Assembly: GCA_032207245.1 (NCBI GenBank)
Contig: CM063502.1
Coordinates: forward strand, 119,246,969 to 119,310,968
Length of the DNA: 64,000 nt
Reading direction: 5' to 3'
From: Pardosa pseudoannulata
Taxonomy: Eukaryota; Arthropoda; Arachnida; Araneae; Lycosidae
The first letter of the stretch is position 1. Every line of letters begins with the position of its first letter. A program made the translations under genes and the position numbers. The notes below the pieces were generated by a model that saw nothing but the letters and a program-made list of their open reading frames with translations, was not told where the DNA came from and did not search any database. Below are positions 25,640 through 40,853 of this stretch, one piece after another.

Positions 25640-26376
25640 TTTATTTATTTACTAAATTACTAAACAAATACGAACTTTTTTCTTTTTAAATAATATGAAT
25701 TGATGTAAATACTGCTGTGAAACGAACATTTATTATTGAAGAACAAAAAATTACTATTCTCCTTCTAAATGAAAATTAATTAAACTGACTATAGTCAGTT
25801 TAATTATTTAGTCAGTACTATAGTACCATAAAGAGTAACACTACACGGAAATAGCGATAAAAATTATAAGTCAAATTAATTTAATCCGAAGGAAAAAAAA
25901 TAATGTATATCCCTTTTATATTATTTTGTCGTTAGTTCGTATCAACCGCATATATTTGTATGTTTCGTTTTTATTGAAAATTACTAAACAAGCAAATTTT
26001 AAATATTATATATTTCAACATTCTGAATTTATATAAACACTACTACGAAATCAAGATTTATTAATAATGAACAAATAAATGCCTATTCTGTTCAAGGAAA
26101 TTAATTAAACCGACTATCACCATAAAAAGCCACACTAAAGGGAAATGATGATATAGGATATGCCAACACATAATTTAATCATAAGAAAAAAATAATGCAG
26201 CTTTCTTTTAAACTATCTTTTCCCTTTGGATAAATTGTCTCATTTTGTGTATTATTTATTTACAGAATTAACTAAATAAACAAATATGAAATACTACCTT
26301 TTAAATGCTATGAACCTATGTAAACATTGCGACGAAACCAAGATTTATAAATAAAGAACAAAAAAATCCATCTTTC
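25640..26376. repeat. Repeat family B, tandem copies 1, 2 and left part of 3
   Basis: Units of roughly 300 bp contain ACGAAACCAAGATTTAT, GAACAAA, AATTAATTAAAC(C/T)GACTA, CCATAAA and TTTAATC. Copy 1 begins near 25640, copy 2 near 25986 and copy 3 near 26281. Copy 3 is split by the MITE at 26381 and resumes at 27554. A further copy lies at 30330-30850. Confidence 0.75.
25777..25806. repeat. 30-bp perfect palindrome
   Basis: Fifteen-base arms centred on ACTA|TAGT. It is found only in copy 1 of repeat family B; the other copies have only the left arm sequence followed by CCATAAA. Confidence 0.95.
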
Positions 26377-26380
26377 TTAA

Positions 26381-27549
<1,169 letters not shown>

Positions 27550-27553
27550 TTAA

Positions 27554-27960
27554 AGAAAAGTGAAGTAAATTAAACCGACTAGCACCATAAAGAGTAACAC
27601 AGAAAGTGGGACTGCGATAACGGATGCATCTCCACTTAATTTAATCTCAAGAAAAAAAATCATTATAGTTTTCTTTTAATTCATTTTTCTCATTTGGATA
27701 AATTATCGCATCAAAACTATATCTCATCTAAGCTACTGGCTTCTAAGAAACTCATATAATCATAACTTGTCATAATTGTTTTTCATTTAGTTCATTTTTG
27801 AAGCAAAAGGATTTAATTTTGCTGAAACCTTTATCTCTCAATCATGACTCTTGAATCTTTAAAAGTTTTCGATTAATAACATCATTGATGTCTGCTAATG
27901 CCATTAGTTTAATTAGATTCATTCGTCGAGTGCACGGTAAAGCATTATATAGCTAATGAA
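27554..27960. repeat. Repeat family B, right part of copy 3
   Basis: It continues from 26376 after the MITE: TTAAACCGACTAGCACCATAAAGAG, TTTAATCTCAAGAAAA, ATCTCATCTAAGCTACTGGCTT. It aligns with 30475-30850. Confidence 0.75.
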
Positions 27961-28942
27961 AAATCCTAAAAATTGTATAAATGATTTCTTATATAAATTA
28001 TAAACTATTTCATCTGTATTAGGGAAGCTTAATCTTTCATGCTTTGGGGGGGGGTAGTAAATTTTACCTGCATTTTCAGTAAAATTGTTATTTCATTCGA
28101 CGTCGTTATTTTTGGTATTTACTTACAAATTGGTGTTTTTTGCAAGCTTTTATATGCATTCATAAAACACTAATGAGTTGGGTTTTTATAATTGTATTTT
28201 CCTATAAAACACTAATTAAGACATTGATGGCTACTTAGTGTAACTCTAAAATACCTATAAATATAAATGTTTCTTAAAATTGGTGAAGAAATTTAAACAG
28301 TTATACAAATTGCAGGACTAAAACTAAAATTATTGCTGATGAATTGTACTGGAAAATTTTAGATGCAAAATGTTGCAGGAAAATTGCAAAGGAAAAATAA
28401 AGAAAATAATTTTTCTTTTGAAGTCAACTGGCATTACATAGTTTCGTTAAATGTTTTAGTGATTTGGCTAATAAAAACTTTAATCCTTAAAAGCAATTCT
28501 AAGTAAAATTCTATTATTTGTAGAGAATTATTTTCATTTTTCTATTTCATTATATTTAAATCTGCTCTGAGCATAATTATAGTTTCTGAATGTTTATATA
28601 AGATTCATGGTTGATGTTTTGGCCAATTCTAATCTTTATGAACACTAGTCGTAAATGTTCACCAAAATTAATAACTTAATAATTCATTTACGATTTAAAG
28701 GAACATGTAGTTTCATATTGGCTAAATATATCTAAAGAAATCTTATATTTTGAATAACATTTGATTATGTATTACATCCTATTATGATGCGAAAATTTAT
28801 ACTGAATTTAACATTATCAGATTCTTTATGCATATCAGTAGGAATATTTTACAATTTCGAAGATAAAATTTTTAAATTGTATAACTTGGTACTAACAGGA
28901 ATTTCGGATATGTGATATGACTATTAAAGCCCGAATACTTAC
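27961..28942. other. No recognised feature
   Basis: AT-rich, no frames of note. A run of nine or more G at about 28044 is the only composition anomaly. Confidence 0.5.
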
Positions 28943-28946
28943 TTAA

Positions 28947-29864
28947 CCCATATTGGACCGCTGTCCTATAAACAGGACAGTAAATAGAATTCCATTTAAT
29001 AATAAAGTTATAAATATTTTCTGAGTGGATTTTATTTTAGGACCTTTAAAATAGACACACTTTATCATAGTAATAAAAAAAACTAATAAATTAAAATATA
29101 TTGTACTGGAAAATTTATTTTTAGTAACCCCTTAAAAATTGTCATTTTTTAATCATTAATTTTATATTTATTATTATTTTTTTTTCAAACATAGTGATTT
29201 GGCTAATTGGGAGTATGTCTGGAGTACTTGTAGTACTCCAGACATTGGCACTATATTAGTGAGTAACGCTAGGTCCAGAAAACGGTATTATGACACCAAA
29301 CATTTTATCCATTTTAACGATAATTCAATTGATCCACAAGATCGTTATTATAAAATTCGACCTTTTTATGACAAAATCAGCATAACCTTAAAGCAATTTG
29401 GTATATTTTCTGAAAATCTCATCATCGATGAAAAAATGGTAAAATATTTTGGAAGGCACAGTTGCAAGATGTTGATGAAAAATAAACCTGTAAAATTTGG
29501 ATATAAATTTTGGGTATTAGCATCCTACAACGAATATACTTTTTCTATTACCCCTTACCAAAAATGCCAGTTCAAGAACTGCAAAAGAGAAGCAACAACA
29601 GTGTGTTTAAAATGTAATGTTGGACTTTGCTTTGAATGTTTTCCCAAATTTCACCTATGAATCAGCCTAATGCAAAGGAAGTGATATTTGTTAAATTTTA
29701 GTAGTGTATTGGACCGTTGGCCTAATTTTAGGACAGCTAATTACTTAAAAACTAAAATTTATTTTTAAAATTTTGGTTTTATATGCTTGGTTACACCATA
29801 TTAATATTATCGATAAAGTTTTAAAAATTTTCAGAAATATTTAGTTGGTGTGGTACAATATGGG
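28947..29864 (+). mobile_element. Internally deleted piggyBac element, copy A1
   Basis: TTAA at 28943-28946 and 29865-29868. The ends read CCCATATTGGACC and GGTACAATATGGG. A subterminal hairpin CTGTCCTATAAACAGGACAG lies near the left end. A same-family copy lies reversed at 42478-43333. The interior retains part of the transposase coding region. Confidence 0.88.
29199..29660 (+). pseudogene. piggyBac transposase fragment (DDE start fused to Cys-rich tail)
   Basis: The frame is open over about 150 codons but no ATG of its own is convincing, and upstream coding sequence is missing. Residues 30-110 match the piggyBac transposase core around the first catalytic aspartate (FIHFNDN, YYKIRPFYDKI, then IIDEKMV with Asp77, then YFGRHS and FGYKFW). 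After TPYQ the frame jumps straight to the C-terminal cysteine-rich domain (C123, C128, C136, C139, C144, C147, H152), which in this family binds the element ends. The second and third catalytic aspartates are absent, so it cannot cut DNA. The fusion is in frame and has no stop. Whether it is expressed is unknown. Confidence 0.85.
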
Positions 29865-29868
29865 TTAA

Positions 29869-30329
29869 AGGAAAAAGTATCAAAAAACTGTGCAAAGAGA
29901 TTACCGTGAGGAAGAATGAACTGTACCTGAAATCTAGATTTAAAAAGCAAGGGATTTAGAAGGGTTTTAAAAACATTTAGACATCTCTTTAAAATGAAAT
30001 AATCGAGATGAAGAGAACATAAGTGCTGAAAAGTTATCAGCATTTCACATATATAATTTACTTTAATAATCTTTACAATAATATTACCTTTATTATTAAT
30101 ATAGATTATAACTATAAATTAGATGTGAATTTCAGTTCTTTTTTTTATTGACATGTAAAACATCTTTTGTATTGTACCTGATTCAGCTAAATATAGAAGC
30201 GAAATTATTTAATAAATATTAAATGACACAAAAGTAGTTTTTCATACAAATATTTATAGTAAAAATAAATATAGCTAATTAAAATTGATGACATACTTTA
30301 TTTATGTCTAACAAAACTGAGAAATAATT
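29869..30329. other. No recognised feature
   Basis: AT-rich, nothing assignable. Confidence 0.45.
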
Positions 30330-30850
30330 TTTTTTATTAATTTCTTTATAAAATTACTAAACAAACAAATAATAATTTTACTTTTTAAATGTTCTGAATT
30401 ACATTAAACGCTGCTGCAAAACCAAGATTTATTAATAGCAAACAGAAAAAAACCTATTCTCCTCCAAAAGGGAAATTAATTAAACCGGCTAGCCCCATAA
30501 AGAGCAACACTAAAAGAAAAAAAAAACGGATAAAGGATATGTCTCCACTTAATTTAATTACATGGAAAAAATCAATGTAGTTTTTTTTTTTATTATTTTC
30601 GCGTTTGAATAAATTATCACGTCAAATCTCTATCTCATCTAAGTTACTGGCTTAAAACAAAAGTAATAGAATCCTAGCTTGTCAAATTTACTTTATATTT
30701 AGTTCATTTCTCAAGCAAAAGGCTTTAATTTTACTTAAACCTTTATCTCCCAATCATGATAGTAGGATCTTTGGAAGCTTTTTGATTAATAATACCGTTG
30801 CTGTTTGCTTACGTTATTAATTAGATTCTTTTTTGGAATGGATATGGAAA
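30330..30850. repeat. Repeat family B, dispersed copy 4
   Basis: AAAACCAAGATTTATTAATA, TTAATTAAACCGGCTAGCCCC and ATCTCATCTAAGTTACTGGCTT match 26320-27740. The match extends further right than the tandem unit (CTTTATCTCCCAATCATGA). Confidence 0.75.
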
Positions 30851-31136
30851 TATTATATTACTAATTAAAATTTTAAAGATTACATAATTTGTTTTTAATA
30901 CCAATTATAAATTACTTCACTTATACGATCATTAATTGTAAAATTGCGAAGCAAAAGTTAATCACTTGATAGTAGTTCAATCACTGATTTTAGTAATATT
31001 TTTTTATATTGGTAAATAAAATATAAAAAAATAATTCATTTTGAATAATTTAAAATTTTACCGTCGATTTAATAAATAGTTTCCATCTTCAATTAATCAT
31101 AGAAATGCAAATCTAATCATCATTGCATCTGATCCT

Positions 31137-31219
<83 letters not shown>

Positions 31220-34200
31220 ATCCAAAAAACACTCATTGTGAATTACAGTGAATTTATAGCTATTAATTTCTTTAAACATCACAACAGAAAGATTATTTCA
31301 TGATTAATAATAAGGTAATTTATCTGAAATGAACAACTTTTATAAAATCCTATGATTCTTAATAGAAACTACAATCTGAATAAAGGAAAATTCAGAATAT
31401 GCAATCATAAAAATGAAGCACTTAAAATGTGTAGACACTGTTTAGATAGATTGCACGGATAATAGTTAATAAATTTCGTTTGTTTGTTTTATTTATAAAA
31501 AATTAGGATGAAAAGCAATATTTGTTTGTTTTTACTTTAGTGGTTGTATAAATAACTCATATTATCAATAGTTTATTTATTATTTGTTAAAAGTAAATAA
31601 ACTATATACAGTGTATTTCATCAAATATATAAAGCATATCATATGAAAATTAATAATAATAGTAAGAGGTTTCGATCTTAAAATCTATAACAAAAGTTTA
31701 ACTAAATCAACAGTTTGTTACAACTGATTTTAGGCTCTGGTTAACAGAAGATGTTATTCTTAAAATGATTAAAAATTATAAAGGAAGTAACGCTGATAAT
31801 GTTTGAAAATTGATACATTTTGCTTGAAAATTTATATATACCTGGAGCATAGTTATGTGCAATATAATTTATGAGTAAGAGAATAAAATGTAAAGAAAAA
31901 ATGGGAAATATGAAATATGTATGAAAGAAGAAAATGTAAAATGCTAGTAGAAACATTTATTTTTACCTCCTAGAAACCGTGGATTGTTTGTAAATTGCAA
32001 AAATTATACTAAATTGCTTTTGCAAATAGAAAAATAAAAATATTTACAAAAAATAATGAAAAGGCATTTTGAAAAGTACTATAAGTTTAAATGTTTGCAT
32101 AAAATTATAATATAACAACATATATTGATTTCCATTGAAATATTATATATTTTAAAACAAAAGATTATATATCTATTGACGGAAGTATATTTTTTGTGTT
32201 GTCTGTTAAAAAATATGTTCTAAGCTGTCAAAGAAATTTATTGCTTAGCAAGACGATACAAGAAAATAGGAGGTCTTTTCCCTGTAACTCGACCTAAATA
32301 AAAGACCGCCTACAGCCAGGATTCTTTTGAATGAAAATATTTGGGGCTTACTTCAAAAGGAAATAATAAGCCTGTAGATTAATAAGATAAAGATCTGTTA
32401 CAAAGTTACTACTTGACTTTCCCCCTATTATTTAAAAGTTATAAATAAATTGCTAAACATTAAAAAAAATCCAATTTATTTTGAAACTAACCAACATTAA
32501 AAAAATAATTTATTCGTCTTTGAATATTGAGTGATGGCGGGAGCCTGTTTAGCAGAAGTGTACAACGAAGATTTGAAGTTATCCTCTTGATATCAGTGCT
32601 AAGTTTGTGTTTTAGCACTTATTTTAAAACAATTCCACGTTTATTCACAGGTGATGACCGAATAACTAAAACATTGGTATCGAGGTTTGAATGTCCAACA
32701 ATCAGTAAGGTTCGATTTTAATTAGATGATCCCTGTCAATTTCCACTTCCTGCTACACAAAAATTAACTATAGCTATCAGTACAAACCTAAGGCTCAGTT
32801 TGATCTTTGGTTATTCTGACATCTAACTAACAATGTTTTAACGTATATGGCAGTTTAATATTACTTACAAATTTCATTAATATCTGATTATATATTAATG
32901 TTCATTCTTATAGATTAAACTATAAGGCCTTACATTTGATGTAAAGGGCCAATAGTGCAACAAGTTAAAAGTCTACGTTACAACAGGGGAGATCCTTTCA
33001 TGTGGTCATATACTCCATTCTCTATCAAATCAAATGTATCAGCAGCACTGGTCTTTCTTAGTTTTTATGAGATGTAGCACAAATGTTAACCCAAATAGGA
33101 TGTTGGGAGGAGCATCCACTTCCAGTAAAACTCTTTGAAAGGGGTTACTTCTCACGTCTCCGGGGACCAAGTACCTTCTTGTTGGTGATGAGATCCTTTT
33201 TCTGGTCACTGTGAGATGCAGTACAATTGTAAACTCGTTACCATAGAAAACTTAAAGGGATACAACCATTTCCCTCATTGGTGCATACGACGCAACGGCA
33301 ATCAGATATTGAAACCCGCAATCCCATTTCGTCCTCAACCAAAAAATATATCTCATCTCCTAATCATATTGTATAAATTCTAAACTTTGACATAGATATT
33401 TGTATAATATTGTAAGTACTTTTTTTTCAATCATTTTTGTCACATCTCTGAAGCGATAAAATGTTTTCTTACAAGTCATTTAAAGGGATAAATAATTCAG
33501 TGATTACTTACAAATTAACTTAGTTAAATAGAATTTCAACGTATTCTGCTTAGATAACTTAAATCTTATAAAAGAATACACGAATAAATAGTTTTGCGAA
33601 TTGATAGCGTAAAATATCTGTTTATAATTTATTTATAGTTATTCTAATTTTTTCTATAAACATAACACACGTTTCGGACATTGGTTTTGAAACTAGCATT
33701 TGTGGATCTAAGTTCCTTGAGTAACAAAGGTATTTATGCCATTTAAATAATAACTTATAGTGTAGTGGGTACAATTAACCCCTCTCCTTTTATGATAGGT
33801 GGCGGTAGGAGAGCCATCTAGTTTGTTTTCCAGAGCACCAGTCACCTCTCTCAGTGTGAGCGTTGTATACGTTGTTGTTTGTGTACTGTGCTGTGGACCA
33901 TAGCGAACGAAATATTAATGGATCCTAAAAAATAGACTAATTATTTCACAATGCCTTTTCGAATAAATGAGTCTCGTCCTTCTACAATCGTCTATTACGC
34001 TCACCATTAGTAAACTATTTTTTTCTCACAGTGGCTGTATATTAGTATTTTTTTTAAATTATCAGACAGTAGTCAGACTTAGGAATCACCTCGTTGTACT
34101 TCGATGATCGGGTAATACCACAGGGAATTGATTTTCATTACCATTCATTTACATTAAAAGATTACTTTTCTTACGATGAGGTCTTATATAGACATGATAC

Positions 34201-36484
34201 CAGAAAGAAATAATAAAAAAGCTTTGAATCTCAGGGGTTCATCCAGTGATGGAACTAATAATCAAGCAAATAGGTTCCCCGTATTGCAAAGGAATACCTA
34301 GCGTTGTCCAGTATGAATCGGTAGAGCCGCAGAACAGTCATCGTTCTTCTTAAAATCAACCAAACTGCACACGTGAGAGAGAGTGAATAGTGACATAACT
34401 TAGTAATTGTTTTATTTAAATTTTTTGTAAATTTTAGCCATACTCCTAGAAAAAGGATTTCGTTTCATCCAAGAGACCATATCTCAGCTCAATCAGCTAA
34501 GATATTCTAACAAGCTTTCCTTTTTACACCCATAAGTCTCAATACTCATCAAATGTTTTTCTAACAAGGCTTATTATAAGCATTATTTACAATACAAAGT
34601 ACACCTATATTTCCAGTCAAGTTTATAAATTGCACAACAAATAATTAGGATGGCTCTAAAACTGCAGACAGTTTTGATCAAAAGGTTATTTTCTATAGTT
34701 ATGGCATGTTTTGATCTTTTACAAGCTTTTAAAGCAGACCATCAAAATAGCTAATGTGATAATAAATCTTTATTTCTTATCTCCAAATAAATTCTGGTTA
34801 CGAAAATAATTCTCCCTTAATCATTCCCTTTATAAGCTATTAACCAAAATATAAATGTGTCATACCTCTATCTTATCTGCAGAACAACATTCCTACGTTT
34901 CCAGCTGATTGAAATCTTAAAATTGCCTCAGAAAGTCATTAGACATTAACAGGATTAATCAACAGTGATTGTTAAAAGACATAAGGGAATTTTAAAGAAT
35001 CAACTGGATTAAACGAGAAACAATCCAGTAAAGAGAATATTAAAATATGCATGAGGAATTTAATTCAGCTCTAATTTTATAAAGCACTATTAAGGAAAAG
35101 TTCTTAGTGAATGTTGAGTAGACTAACACTCGCGAAAAATTCTTTCTCTGTTCCAAAATAAGTCTATGATTATATTTCAGTAATTCAATATAAAACAAGG
35201 AATGAGAACAAATTTTTTATACAGCTGCACATCACCAACACAATATTATTGTGCAAATAAGAACTAGAGAAGTTAATTCAAACAAATTCAACAAATTAAA
35301 GATACTAGGAATTTATTAAATACATTGACTTATGTTTGTTTTCTTACATTTATATTCTCCATTCATTTTAAATCAGATTTTAATAATCATTTTAAAGTAG
35401 CTTTCTCCAACAACACAAATAAAACATACGACAAATTTTAAATTGAGTCTCCGTACATTAGATTATTCAAAAGCGATATGTTGCAATGATACTGCGTAAC
35501 TGACTTTTTATTTTTTGAACTATTCATAAATTTATTTACAAATCAATCTCATTTATGCCTTTCTTTCATTTTTGTTATTAAAGGCTTATGTAATATTTCC
35601 AACTAACAAAATATTTTAAAGGAACTTTTAACATCCCAGATTCCTTATAACTGTGCTGCAAACTATTTTCTTACTTTCAATAAATTTTCTTTTAATGCTA
35701 AAATTTAATTATTTTTATATAAGTAAAAATGATTAAAGTCTTTACTATTTATTATTTCCTGGCACAGAATAAATAAAGCATTGGGATCGCGATAAATTTC
35801 GATTTAGAAAGAAATATGTACGTAAAGTTTCAAAATAACGATTATTAACACTACAGGTATCCGCTAAATGACAGAACTTTAGTCCTACTCAAACAAAACT
35901 GCAAGACGTAGAAACGAAACTTACTTTGAATCTTGAAGAGTATGAACAAATGATAATTCTGAAGACTCATACAAAATGATAAAAAGGTGTACAATATAAT
36001 TAATAAGCAAGTCATGTAGTGTCCATATCAGATTTTTTATATATTAAAATCCAAAGTAATGTGCATCTGGTCGAGTGGTAAATGAAAATGATAAGAAAAG
36101 TAAGCTTTGTATTGCCATTTGTCAGAGATTCTGTAAGCACATTATGTTAAGGTGAGAAAGTCACATTAAAAAGACTGTAGAATAATGTGTTTTCAACTGT
36201 TACAAAGAATTACATCAGTAGACTTCCTCACTGCTATCAGTGAGCTATCTACGGTATTTCCAGAGTCCTCTCTAGCTTCGACCCTGGATGAATAGATCGT
36301 GTTTGCCACCTCCAACCCTGATGAGTGAATGAGATCGAAGGAGTGTTTGTCCCCTCAGCGCAATTAACCTGATAATACAGACAAGGAAGGCATAGGAAAC
36401 ATCGTAATCAGAGACTGATTGCACAATTTTTAGTGGTCGATCGACTCCATCTTCACTGGTATCATTACACTAGATTTGCAGCAC
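30851..36484. other. Long stretch without recognised gene
   Basis: AT-rich DNA with short frames only. It contains a pure (AT)n run at 31139-31216. Patches with more G+C near 33000-33330, 33790-33920 and 36220-36400 look like old repeat remnants but I cannot name them. Confidence 0.5.
31139..31216. repeat. (AT)39 microsatellite
   Basis: Uninterrupted AT dinucleotide repeat. Confidence 0.97.
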
Positions 36485-36487
36485 TAA

Positions 36488-36622
36488 GGGCCAGTCTTAC
36501 CAAAGTCGTTTAACTGCTAAACGTGATTAATCTCTGTTTAAACGGAGACTTGCTTCTCATCATTGGTTGGCGATATGGGTTAATCGCAGTTAGCCATTAA
36601 ACGACTTTGGTGAGACAGCCCT
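36488..36622. mobile_element. Foldback MITE (~135 bp)
   Basis: Imperfect inverted repeats run from both ends almost to the centre: GGGC..GTCT.ACCAAAGTCGTTTAA on the left and its complement on the right. TAA occurs at both borders, which would suit a 3-bp (PIF/Harbinger-type) target duplication, but the class is uncertain. Confidence 0.65.
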
Positions 36623-36800
36623 TAATCATGAACTAAGATTGTGTAGTCTTGGCCAAACTAACAAAATATTGAAATAGATCTGTAATGATGTTCAAACGAT
36701 AAGCTCTAAAATAAACTATCATCCATAGTAAGATTTCTCTCATTTATATCTTCCTGCGTCTATTTTACTTAACCATCTACATTTTCTCAGCAGACCTAGT

Positions 36801-37000
36801 TCATTGTTTTGCATGCCGAACTCTTGCCGATTGGTTAGGGCGCTGATCGTCGATACCGGAGTTCGTGGGTTCGAATCACACTATGACATGGATGCTCGAA
36901 GCAGTTCGGAATCGTCTTTAAGCAGTAGGTCCCAGTCTCATTAGCCCTAGTGTGCAAAACAATAGACCGTAGCGCTCCAAGTCAAATCATTATTTTGCAT
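36801..37000 (+). mobile_element. tRNA-derived SINE with target duplication
   Basis: The body (36815-36986) starts GCCGAACTCTTGCCGATTGG, with an A-box-like TTGCCGATTGG and a canonical B box GGTTCGAATC (36869-36878). Flanking 14-bp direct repeats TCATT(G/A)TTTTGCAT (36801-36814 and 36987-37000) differ at one base, the mark of target-primed insertion. The tail ends CTCCAAGTCAAA with no poly(A), and CTCCAAGT is shared with the SINE at 41958. Confidence 0.78.
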
Positions 37001-40000
37001 ATGCTATGTTGTGATTGTGATTTTATTCTTTTATTTACCATTCCTGCCATAATATTAACCAATTTCAATCGTTTGTTACATTTTTTTTTGTAGTTTATTA
37101 ATTTAAGCAATTTAGTCTGTATAGATTATACCTAACTTTTTAATCATTACATATAAATAGAAACAAGTGAAAATGTAGTAGAATTTTTTTTTATTTACAA
37201 AAATAATAAATATATAATGTATTGCCATATGGTGTTTTAATTTTTTAAATTGTCATTTTAATAGGAATGCACTGTTCATGAATTTTATAACAACAATTGC
37301 ATAAATATATTTTAAAATATGTCTTTGCAAAAGTTTACTCTATAATCTAAACCTAAAATATTTAGTGTAATTTTCATAAAAATATTTTTTTCAGCCTTAT
37401 GTACTGAAAAATAGAGAATTTGGGATGAAACTTTAAAAATGCGTTAAAAGTATTAAAAAAATACTGAAAATATAAAGAATATAAATAATATTGAAAAATA
37501 TTGATAATCTTTCTAAAACATTAAAACCATTACTTAAAAATGGGTTGCAACTTTGCCGCATTATCATACACCCATGTATCAAAAATTCTAAAATTCTATA
37601 TTGTTAGTAATGTTTCACACAAAATCGAAATAATAATTTTGAAAAAAGAGTAGTTAAAAAATTTTATACGTTTGCTATGCATTTGCTGTATATTTTTAAC
37701 CATTAATATGATACTCACTTCCTTATTTTTAAAAACTTTCTCAGTTTTTAATACTATCAGATTAAATAATAAAAACGAATTAGAATTTTTGAAGATTTAT
37801 ACGTGATTTTCCCTTAATTACACCGTTGTATGATACAAACAATTAAGAAAACAATCTTCTCAAGCTTGCCTTTGAAATGGCATTAGTTTTTATGCATGTT
37901 GCAGATACAAAGGCTTAAATATTTTACCTACTAATGTATAAGCTCAGTCTTTAGAAGAAAACCTTGAGCAATGAATATAGACGTCCTTTAAAAATATTAT
38001 TTATTTTTATAAAATGTATGAAAAATAAAATAAAAAAATTAAGAGCTAGTATTGACATAATGTAGTATGACAATTTGATAAAACCCACTGGTACACAGTG
38101 ATACGAAAAGTTAAGTAATATTTCACAGCTAATGCTGCCTAAGTTCATATCTAGGCTTAGAAACTGGAGAAAATATTGAGCTATGTATTTAGACATACTT
38201 TAAAAGAAAAGTCTCTCGATTTATAAAAGATATAAAGAATAAAATAAAGAACACGCATTGAAGAGAGAAGCATTCTGGCATTGACGTAAATTATTTTGAC
38301 AATTTAAAAACCCATTGCATTCATATGCATTCAAAAATATTTTACTATTGTATTGAATATTTCTAGCTTTATTTGAAACTGAAAAAACTTATGTATAAGT
38401 CACATAATATCTAATAAAATTTCTGTTTTAAAATCAAGCAATAATATATTTTTATTTTTTGAATAAAAACATGCGCCTAATGTTTTATTTGCACTATTTA
38501 ATCACAGAAATAAGAATCAAACGGCAGATGATTTAAAACAAAACAAATTGCTCCTCATATACATACATACATATAGGTACACAAACAATTTTGTATTTAA
38601 TGGATACAATAAATATCTAGAAAATAAACAGTAAGCTGTTGTCATAGATACAACACGCCCTATTGAAAAGACTAAGCCTTGCAGAAAACACACCTGCCTC
38701 TTTTGAGACATTTTGTTTCATAACACAAGTTTGTTCGAAATTCATTAAAAGGCTTACACAAATGCACGGATTCTTTTCCTAGGAAACCATTTTATGTTGC
38801 TCAATAGTTAAAATATTTCTAAGATCAAAAATATTTCTAGAATAAGAAATATTGATTTTTTAAATGTTAATCTTCTGTTAAAATGTGTACTTGCAATTTT
38901 GTTTTCTTACAGAAAGTAAATTTTTCATTTGTTCAGTAACCATTCGATATTTACTTTAAATTGCTATCTTTAATTTTGAACAGTTTCATAAGCTGTTGTA
39001 AGTTACTGCTTTTATATCTTCAGAACGGTTTTAGGGAATGTGAACGTCGTGCAGTTAAGTTAGAAAACATTTTTCACAAACATAATTTTTAAGACTCACC
39101 AATATGGAAAATTTTAACATTATTTTAACAAAACTATTATTTTTGAAAGTTGTAGCAGAAATTTGTGGAAATTATTATTTTTCAGTTATTTATTTCCAAG
39201 ATATTTAATAAAGTATAATTTGAAGGAACATTATGTTCATCACTGTTAAGAAAATTTTAAATGTAAACCTTAATGCCCTATTTTTCTATTTATAAAAAAT
39301 CGTGGTCTGAAATTAAAGAAATATTTTGTAACTTAGAGATTTTTAATCTTTCAAAATTTGAGTTTACATTATACATGACTACATTTTGCTTTGTTAATTT
39401 TACTTATGAGTTTAAATCTCACACCTTGATTCATTGATTAAAAAATCTACAAAATTTGCGAAAAATATTAATAGTTTAGAACAACATTTTTACAGCTTAA
39501 ATGTGTCTTAAATACCCCGATTTATATCTGTAACTCTAACTTGAAATTTAAATTAAATATTACAAATGATTACATAAATGTGTTTTTCTACAAAAATTGT
39601 AATTTCGTATAGTTACAACTTATTTCTAGGCACTAAGACATGTATATGTTAAATATACAAGACACGATAAAACAAAACAAAAATGCCCATAAAAATGTAT
39701 GTGATACTACTAATAAAAAAACATTATATATTTGATTTTTTTCTTAAAATCTTATTATATCTCTTTTTGTTTAGCGATTTATTATAGAAAACTTTTAGAC
39801 AGTTACCTCTTACTTTCATTAAAATAGTTGTTCTCATAATCATTTAAACCATGTAAAATTATTCCTAATTTAATATAGATATAGTTTGGTTTATTTGTGA
39901 TGAATAAAGGACAAAGAATTTTATATCATTTGAAATCTTTCAACTGCTGTAAAATGCACTCCATATAGTTATTATTTTTTTACACTAATAAAATTATAAA

Positions 40001-40853
40001 TAAATTATATTCAATATATATGACTATAAATAACTTATGTCTTTACCTCCTAAAGGAGAAGGAAAATTTTGGTGGTCTAATGATTTTAAACATATCTATT
40101 ATCAAATCGTATTAAATCTATTCGTAAGAATTATTTAAATACTTTTAGCTTTGTAAAATGCTACTTTTTCCATACCTTCTCAAGAACTGATAATCATCAC
40201 ATATAACTTCTCATACTTTTTTTAGAAATTACATATCTATATCTGGAATTACTCACTGGTCATATTTTCATAAGGTTGGATATTTCTTGAAGTTTTTAAT
40301 TACATATTAATTTAAATGTATTAATCCTGTTTCATTATAACACAAGTATATTTGTGAAATATTCATCTACAGATTTATAAGAAATGATTTGAACTTGCTC
40401 ATATTTTTACCGTTTGTACTCATTCTTTATTCGGTATATCATTATAAATATCTAAACGTTTTTTTAGGAAGACATCAACAAATAAAATCACTTTAATCTA
40501 TTGATAAGAGAGTATTGAATTATTATTTTCATATTATCTAAAAGTGCGAATTTTCTATTTATAATTGCTGGGAGATTATTTTAGGATTTGTATGAGGTTT
40601 ACCAAATGAGGTAAAACTACATCATTGATATTTTATTTGGTCCTACCATTCTCATCCAACCAAACATTCGGTGCAGAAAATTTTCTAAAAGTTGTGTAGG
40701 GAAGAAAAGAAACCAATGCTTTCCCAAAAGATTTCTTCTTTTAGTTTTAGAAATTATTAGTTGATCATCATTAAATCATTCAGAAAAGTGTAGGATTGTT
40801 TAAAAAATAATTTAAGTAGGATGAGAATTAATACTACTTGATGTCGTGTAGTC
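37001..40853. other. Long stretch without recognised gene
   Basis: AT-rich. A diverged direct duplication of ~200 bp is visible at about 37945-38340 (TTGAGC(A/T)ATG..TTTAGAC and TTGACAATTT..AACCCA). The frames at 37951-38196 and 38517-38711 show no domain. Confidence 0.5.
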
